From assembly GCF_020536995.1 (NCBI RefSeq), contig NC_068355.1, positions 125,927,472 through 125,991,471 of the forward strand: DNA of 64,000 bases, in the 5' to 3' direction. The number at the start of each line of letters is the position of its first letter. Position 1 is the first letter of the stretch. This DNA is from Dreissena polymorpha (Eukaryota; Mollusca; Bivalvia; Myida; Dreissenidae). Of the stretch, positions 58,263-64,000 are shown piece after piece. Under the pieces are notes generated by a model. That model worked only from the letters and a program-made list of their open reading frames with translations. It was not told where the DNA came from and ran no database searches. The translations under genes and the position numbers were made by a program.

Positions 58263-58407
58263 ACAATATTCAAAGCGTTTTCATTAAATACATAATTTCA
58301 ACTGATGTAAATAATAACATGATGGAACAAGATTTATAAATCAAATAACGTGTATGCATTTCAATAAATTTCAAATAAATAAACATTTAAATTTGTGACA
58401 AGAAACA

Positions 58408-58685
58408 TTTTATATTAACAGTTTGTTCCTAATTCTCCTACTATTTTATACGTAACGCATATATCCAATGCGCTTTCGGTAATGCCATTGCGCTTTCGGT
58501 ATCCCGATTCCGAAAGCGCGCGCTTTCGGTAAATCTTGTAACCCTATTTTATATTAACAGTTTGTTCCTAATTCTCCTACTATTGTATACGTAACGCATA
58601 TATCCAATGCGCTTTCGGAAATGCCATTGCGCTTTCGGTATCCCGATACCGAAAGCGCGCGCTTTCGGTAAATCTAGTAACCCTA
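58408..58685 (-). repeat. Tandem pair of 139-bp terminal units
   Basis: Two near-identical units (58408-58546 and 58547-58685), each with TATATTAACAGTTTGTTCC, AATGCGCTTTCGG and the palindrome. The left end of the interval has a single inverted copy at 51675-51752. Confidence 0.85.
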
Positions 58686-58699
58686 AGAAAGTGATCAAC

Positions 58700-59459
58700 A
58701 CAGCAGGTTGCTAATACACAGTGTAGACTTCCCCTGACTTTGAATCGAGCACAATAAATCCCAATATTATAAAATTAACAGAACAGAACAGCGAGTTTAT
58801 TTGCGACATGAGCATATATAGCTAAACATCAAACAACCATAATAATAAATACACAATACACATGCATCAAAATAACACCAATAATATGTTTATGCATTTT
58901 GTACAAACATATTACTTGTGAGAATGTATGATGTAAGAGAAAGCTCTTTCTGTTTTAACAAAGTTAAGTGAATTTTTAAAATCCGCAATTGATAAAGAAA
59001 CAAATACAGTTAGATGTTATGTACAAAATTTTAGTTGTGGGGGGAAAATTTACTCTCTAAAAATCTTTATATTATCGGCTCTAAGTTTAAATGCTGTAAT
59101 TAGCAAGACGTATCAATACATGCCTCATTTAATAATCAATGTAAACATAATCACCATCAAAACCCTGCTTGTTTATTGCTTTAATAGTTTAATAATTTAT
59201 TATCTTTAAAAATCTAAAGATTCCATTACATCAATAAAAATCCAATAGCTTTTACAATGAATTTAACAAGTTTCCTTTAATGACCGATTCATCAAAGAAA
59301 CAAAAAATCCCAACCAATAAACAGAATGAATAAAGCACAAAACAACAAAATTACAGTCTAAATGTATTAGTAAGACACTTGAACAAGTTCAAATAAAAAA
59401 TTGTTTCCGTACAATACTCATTATCCTTAAAAAACATTGCTCAAAAATCTGTTTTACTA
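58700..59459. other. AT-rich DNA, no gene seen
   Basis: Begins with GCAGGTTGCTAATACACAGT (58701), shared with ~54772; otherwise nothing recognisable. Confidence 0.4.
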
Positions 59460-59467
59460 TATAACGT

Positions 59468-59596
59468 CTGGCATTTTTACCTATGGCATTTTTACCTATG
59501 GCATTTTTACCACTTTACATCTGGCATTTTTACCTATGGCATTTTTACCTCTGGCATTTTTACCTATGGCATTTTTACCTCTGGCATTTTTACCTA
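59468..59596. repeat. 15-bp minisatellite
   Basis: About eight units of TGGCATTTTTACCTA with T/C variation and one interrupted unit (ACTTTACATC). It directly abuts the left end of the second 2.77-kb copy. The open frame across it is an artefact. Confidence 0.9.
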
Positions 59597-59601
59597 CATT
59601 C

Positions 59602-62372
59602 ATAAAAACAGATGTAATGGAAAAAATGCATTAAACCATTGATAAGTCCGTTGAGAGAACATATTACACATAAAATGCGCATATAATGAGACCCTTAAGT
59701 TAATTAATTGCCATCAATTATCGCAGTATTTGTAATATATTTATATTTAATAAATTAATACTTTTGAGGCAAAGAAATCACACAGCGTCGTGAAACTAAT
59801 TTTATATAAACACTAAGAAATACATATATATTTTCTATTTTAAATATAAACCTCATTTCCACACAAACAGAGACGTCTCAGACACAAACTACGAATCATT
59901 ACACCCGTATAATATTACACACGGACTTGTAAAATTTTACCCGTTTAAATATCTTTTTTTGTAAACTATCGGTAAGATCAAAATTATATGCTAATATTGT
60001 TAATATAATCCGATCTACAAGTGTAAGGGAAATTATCAATATTATGTTAGGCTTTCTGGTGGTTTATCGAAAAAAATAATTGAATTAAAACTGATAATTC
60101 ACCGTTTCAAACCGTTCAATTAACAGTGAAAATAATTGATTATTTTCATTGTTTTACCAAAAATATTGTTTGGAAAAAATACCAAAATAATCATTTGTAA
60201 GCATAAAATAAACATAAAATTTGTTGGATTCGGTGAAATATCGATTTATATATTATGATCAGTCGTGAACTAAAATCGATTCCACCAAATTCCATCAAAT
60301 ATCTTCTATTTAATTTATGATTTAGCTACATTTAGTGAAAAGCAAAGAAATCACGACGCGCCGTTAAATTACCAAGAAAAAATATCTTTCATTAATTTTA
60401 AACTTTGAACTTTAGCAAATAATTGTGTTGGTTTATCGTGTATTATTTGTAACACAGCAAACTATATAATTATTTATTTACAAATAAACACATTAATGAT
60501 TCATTTTTGAATGTTCGCTTATTAAACAAGGCCCAGAAGTTGAAAACGCGAATATTTCGTTTAAGAAGCTATATTCAATAAGATAAGATTTGAGAAACTT
60601 GCCATTGTAAATAAAGACTGAGAGAGAGACACATATATTTTCAGAGTTTTTTTTAATTTAATACCTCTTTTCTATAAAAAAGAAGCATCATTAAACGCGT
60701 ACTTGTAAACTTTCATCCGCTTTCAATGTTTTTCCTCAAAACTTTCAAGAACGATACAATAAGCTTACATTGTTAATAAAATATAAGATTTACAATTTTG
60801 GGGCAACTGATCAATGTTAAATGATTTAAATCAATTTAATAAAACGCAAAGAAATCACACTGCGCCGTAAAATTAGCAAGGAAATATTAGCTCACTTTAA
60901 TTTTATTAAAAAAAACATGTGTTTGTTTAACGTGTATTATTTGTTACACAACACAAATTTAATTATTGATTTTCAATTTTACAGACTAATGATTCATTTA
61001 TGAACATTTGGTAACTAAATAGCGCCCATATGAATTAAACGCAAAACATAATAAATATTTCGTTAAAGAAGATATAGTTAAGATCTGGCAAACGTGCCAT
61101 TTTATAAAAAGTGGGAAATACATATATTTGTCTATCTATATAAACCATATTATCTATATGGTCGGCGTTTTATCGTCTGCCTTTTAACGAGCGCGCTATA
61201 ATTTTATTGAAGTCAGTCGTAATTGCCGGAGAAACTCGATTTTATTTTACTTGATCTCATACCATAAAGACTCTTACATAGTGTATAAAGTAAAGTTTAT
61301 CATTTAGAATAGGTGTATTCAAAGTACTCGAGTTATTAAATCATTATATAGATTTTAATATTAGATTATATTTTAATGAAACGACGGTAATGATAGCAAT
61401 AAATATCTTTTTAAAAATGATGTTCCTTATATATCATAATTTCGATATCCAGTACATGTATGCGTATATTCAAACCGCATACTTGTTTACGTAGATTTAA
61501 CAGATACTGCTTCGGATCTCATCACACGTTTATGCGTTTGTTTTCTAAATGAAAAATCAAACCAAAATAACGGTGCAACACATCCCGTTAATGTTAATGT
61601 ACACAACAATTTAGCAATAAATGACATCAGTCATTATGGCAGTACATCCAATTGACATCTCGCCTGGACACTTTATCACGCGGTTAGAAAATACCAAAGG
61701 GGCTTCTTTGCTTACAGATTACGCGATATTGCGGGTGATTTTTATGGACTTTTTAATCCCATATAACACTGGTAAAAGGGGTTTGTGTCATTAAGTTATA
61801 ATAGAAATGCAGAAATTATTACTTTAAAAAAATTAGCTTTCTATAACGGGTATTTCGGTACGTTAAACCCGCTCTCAAACGCGTGCGCGCTTACCGAAAA
61901 TCTAACATGTTTCTACGTGTAAATTAACACGTCATCACTTGTATATACACATGTTATTTACGAAAATATTAACGACACAAGTTTTCCCCACATGTTTTGT
62001 ACACGAAAAAGCGCTGTATACCTGGCTTTTCGGTTAGATTTTACACCCTCTCGACGCCGAGTGGGTACCGAAATCCCCATGTTCTAACGTATAAAAGTGG
62101 ATTTCGTTAAGTTACGCAAAGTGGGTACCATTCCCTCTTGTTGTTCATATACACGTGAAATAATTCATAGTTAATAATGCTTATATGACATTTAAAGATT
62201 TGAAATAAATTAATGTTATTTAAGGGAGATTTCGGTAATTCTAAAAATTGAAGCTTACACTCGCACTTGTCAAGACCACATGTCCGCGTTGGAAATGGTA
62301 TACATTGAATTCCTCTAACTTATCTTTTGATCTCCAAGTGTGGATTAAAAGCGTTAATTGATGTCACCATAT
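59602..62372 (+). repeat. 2.77-kb duplicated segment, copy 2
   Basis: Direct copy of 45352-48121. The left end coincides with the inner edge of the right arm of the 10.3-kb structure; the right end is cut by LINE sequence. About 98% identical by eye over compared stretches. Confidence 0.9.
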
Positions 62373-62892
62373 ATCAAATAAACAAAAGCAGTTGGACACT
62401 CTGCTGAAAAATATGAAACACCTGACAACAACAGAAGATGCACATGTCGCCAAGGAATCGAAACTTCAGGCGGAGGTAACTGATCTGAAATGCCGAAGTA
62501 TGCGGGACAACCTTCTGTTTTTTAGAATCCCGGAAGAACAAAATGAAATCTGCGAGAACACTATTTTGGACTTTATTGTCACCAAACTACATATTCAAAA
62601 TGCAAAAGAGGAAATAAAGATTCACAGGGCACACAGAGTGGGAGCTTTCAGACAAGACAAGGTGAGACCAATTGTGGCCAAATTTGCGTTTTTCCCAGAT
62701 AAGGAAAAGGTGCGGAAAGCAGCCAATCAGTTAAAAGGAACCCCATTTGGCATCGCTGAACAGTATCCCCCGGAAGTAATGGAGAAAAGAAGAAAGCTGG
62801 TGCCAATTATGAAGGCGGCACGCGCAGAGGGCAAGCTGGCATATATTACGGTGGACAGGTTGTTCATTAACAAACGGCTGTACGTCGAATAG
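62373..62892 (+). CDS. LINE ORF1-like RNA-binding protein, N-terminally truncated
   Basis: The frame is open from the LINE edge and has no ATG at its front (codon at 62392 is TTG), so the true start is missing. Order: coiled-coil-like segment (KQKQLDTLLKNMKHLTTTED; residues 1-40), then LKCRSMRDNLLFFRIPE, an RRM-like fold region through KIHRAHRVGAFRQDKVRP and IVAKFAFFPDKEKVRKAA, and a C-terminal domain with YPPEVMEKRRKLVPIMKAAR and LFINKRLYVE. This is the L1-ORF1 (transposase 22-like) arrangement of coiled coil, RRM and CTD; such proteins coat LINE RNA and act as chaperones. It ends in TAG at 62890. Confidence 0.8.
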
Positions 62893-64000
62893 GAAAACAG
62901 TGAGCGTACCATAAAAGTTGTCTCTTGGAATATTGAAGGGCTATCTTCTACAAAGCGTGGTGACAGCAAACTTTTGTCATTTTTGGTCGAACATGACATT
63001 ATCTGTTTAATCGAGACCTGGACTAACAAGAATTCTACAATTGATTTTAAAGGTTACAGCAATCCCATACACTCGTATAGACGCTTCCAACACCGTAAAG
63101 CAAGACGTTCGAGCGGCGGTATCATTGTATATATTAGAGACAGTATACGCAAAGGAGTTTCTCTAGTAAGAAATAACATAGACTGTCTACTATGGCTAAA
63201 AATTGATAAAACACATTTCAATATTAAAGATGATATTTATTTAGCTGTTATATATATTCCACCTGAAAATTCACCAATGCATGATATGTATGACGTAAAC
63301 ATTTTTGAACTGTTAGAATCTGATATTAACTTTTTTGATAATAAAGGAAAAGTATTTATCACGGGGGACACAGATGCAAGAACCGGCCATAAAGCTGATT
63401 TTATTGATAATGATAGAAGCTTAGGTGATTTTGATTTATTTGAAATAGATAGCCCACTTCAGAGGGCAGCCCGTGACTCTGGTACAAATAGGTTTGGGGA
63501 TTATTTGTTAGACGTATGTAAATCTACTAATATAAGAATTGTAAACGGTAGGCTATTTCGCGATAAAGAAGTTGGCAAATTAACTTGTTTTACCCATAAT
63601 GGGGAAAGTACAGTAGATTATTTGTTAACATCAGTCAAAAACTTCCACGATTTGACCGATTTTAATGTGCACGATTTCACGGAATTCTCAAATCACGCCC
63701 CAGTGACATTTGCTCTAAGCACGAACAACCCGATTATTACTAACGGTAAAAATAATCAGCGCGTATACGTTAAATGGAAACCAGAGTACAGTGATAATTT
63801 CGTGCACGACATATTAAACGGTGCTCAAGAACTAGAACACAATTTACAATCAGGTGTTCACTCGCGATGCGATCCGGATTTATTAGTCTCGGAGTTTACT
63901 GATTTTCTAAATAAACGAGGGGAAAAATATTTTAAACATGTAGTAAGCAATTATGGTATTAACGATCATAATAGATTCGCCTCTGCTGACACAAATAAAC
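62893..64000 (+). CDS. LINE ORF2 apurinic-like endonuclease, partial
   Basis: It is in the same frame as ORF1, separated only by TAG at 62890, and is open to the last base (more than 365 codons). EEP/APE motifs: VVSWNIEGL (Asn of WN), CLIETW (metal-binding Glu), ITGDTDARTG where GDxN is usual, TCFTHNGESTVDYLLTS, and EFSNHAPVTF where SDH is usual. After ~300 residues a linker (WKPEYSDNFVHDILNGAQE) leads toward RT, which lies beyond the window. No ATG occurs near the start of the domain, so it is either the second half of one polyprotein with a nonsense TAG, or is reached by read-through or reinitiation. Two active-site positions differ from the common motifs, which may be family-specific or inactivating. 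Confidence 0.85.

Larger units (their letters stand above)
51675..58682. mobile_element. ~7-kb interval bounded by inverted palindromic ends
   Basis: The left end GGTTACTAGATTTACC (51675) and right end GGTAAATCTAGTAACC (58682) are exact inverted copies. Each is followed inward by a 22-bp perfect palindrome (51688-51709, 58648-58669), then by ACCGAAAGCGCAATGGCATT and its inverse. The motif ACCGAAAGCGC recurs subterminally (51716, 51739, 51902; 58470-58510). Inside are a Ulp1-like protease remnant, a PHD exon, tRNA-like pieces and LINE sequence. It looks like a DNA transposon carrying accessory genes, but no transposase was identified and no target duplication is obvious. Confidence 0.5.
62373..64000 (+). 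mobile_element. APE-type LINE, 5' part, runs off the window
   Basis: Plus-strand non-LTR retrotransposon beginning inside ORF1, followed by an open endonuclease region to the end of the window. Its 5' edge lies exactly where similarity to 48121 onward stops, as expected for a 5'-truncated insertion into copy 2 of the 2.77-kb segment. The reading frame is unbroken over ~1.1 kb after one TAG, so the insertion looks young. Confidence 0.85.

Noticed and set aside
58408-58685. CRISPR-like repeat array
   Set aside because: Only two tandem 139-bp units in a eukaryotic context; they are terminal repeats of the 7-kb interval.

Overview
This is AT-rich, gene-poor DNA from an invertebrate nucleus, most probably a bivalve mollusc (possibly a dreissenid or another imparidentian clam or mussel). 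The host group is inferred from repeat types I associate with bivalve genomes: arrays that open with a palindromic AGCTCACCTGAGCAC end and repeat a CACTCTAGAGGCCAC motif, a palindromic element built around CAGATTAGC/GCTAATCTG, and tRNA-bearing short elements that start AGGGRNCTTTTCAC. Nothing looks bacterial. I found no clearly intact host gene. The window is mostly mobile elements, duplicated repeats and decayed genes.

Layout. 1-6.6 kb: unique AT-rich DNA with an inverted pair of ~200-bp repeats, hairpin elements, a LINE tail and one diverged bivalve repeat. 6.6-8.0 kb: a decayed copy (locus A) of an unrecognised secreted-protein gene with a signal peptide, one beta-rich ~50-residue module, an RKRR site and EF-hand exons. 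10.2-14.6 kb: an old inverted satellite array and three copies of a TTAA-flanked short element carrying a tRNA-like unit. 15.2-16.9 kb: the 3' part of a restriction-like-endonuclease LINE (minus strand). 18.6-22 kb: diverged bivalve repeats and a TA microsatellite. 23.7-28.5 kb: locus B, a paralogue of locus A whose single module has become about 21 tandem 150-bp units, followed by the same EF-hand exons. 29.7-38.8 kb: one broken Ty3/gypsy LTR element with both LTRs and a TATA target duplication. 39.4-49.7 kb: a ~10.3-kb structure with inverted ends and inverted arms, carrying a satellite array at its centre. 49.8-51.3 kb: more tRNA-bearing TTAA elements. 51.7-58.7 kb: a ~7-kb interval bounded by inverted GCGC-rich palindromic repeats that holds a Ulp1-like protease remnant, a PHD-finger exon with a TATA box, tRNA-like fragments and a LINE fragment. 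59.6-62.4 kb: a ~98% direct copy of 45.35-48.12 kb. 62.4-64 kb: the 5' part of a well-preserved APE-type LINE that runs off the window.

The best candidate for something undescribed is the locus A/B family, a secretory beta-module plus EF-hand architecture in which one paralogue has one module and the other about 21. The large inverted-arm structure at 39.4-49.7 kb and the 7-kb palindrome-ended interval come next. All calls rest on reading the sequence; no database search was possible.
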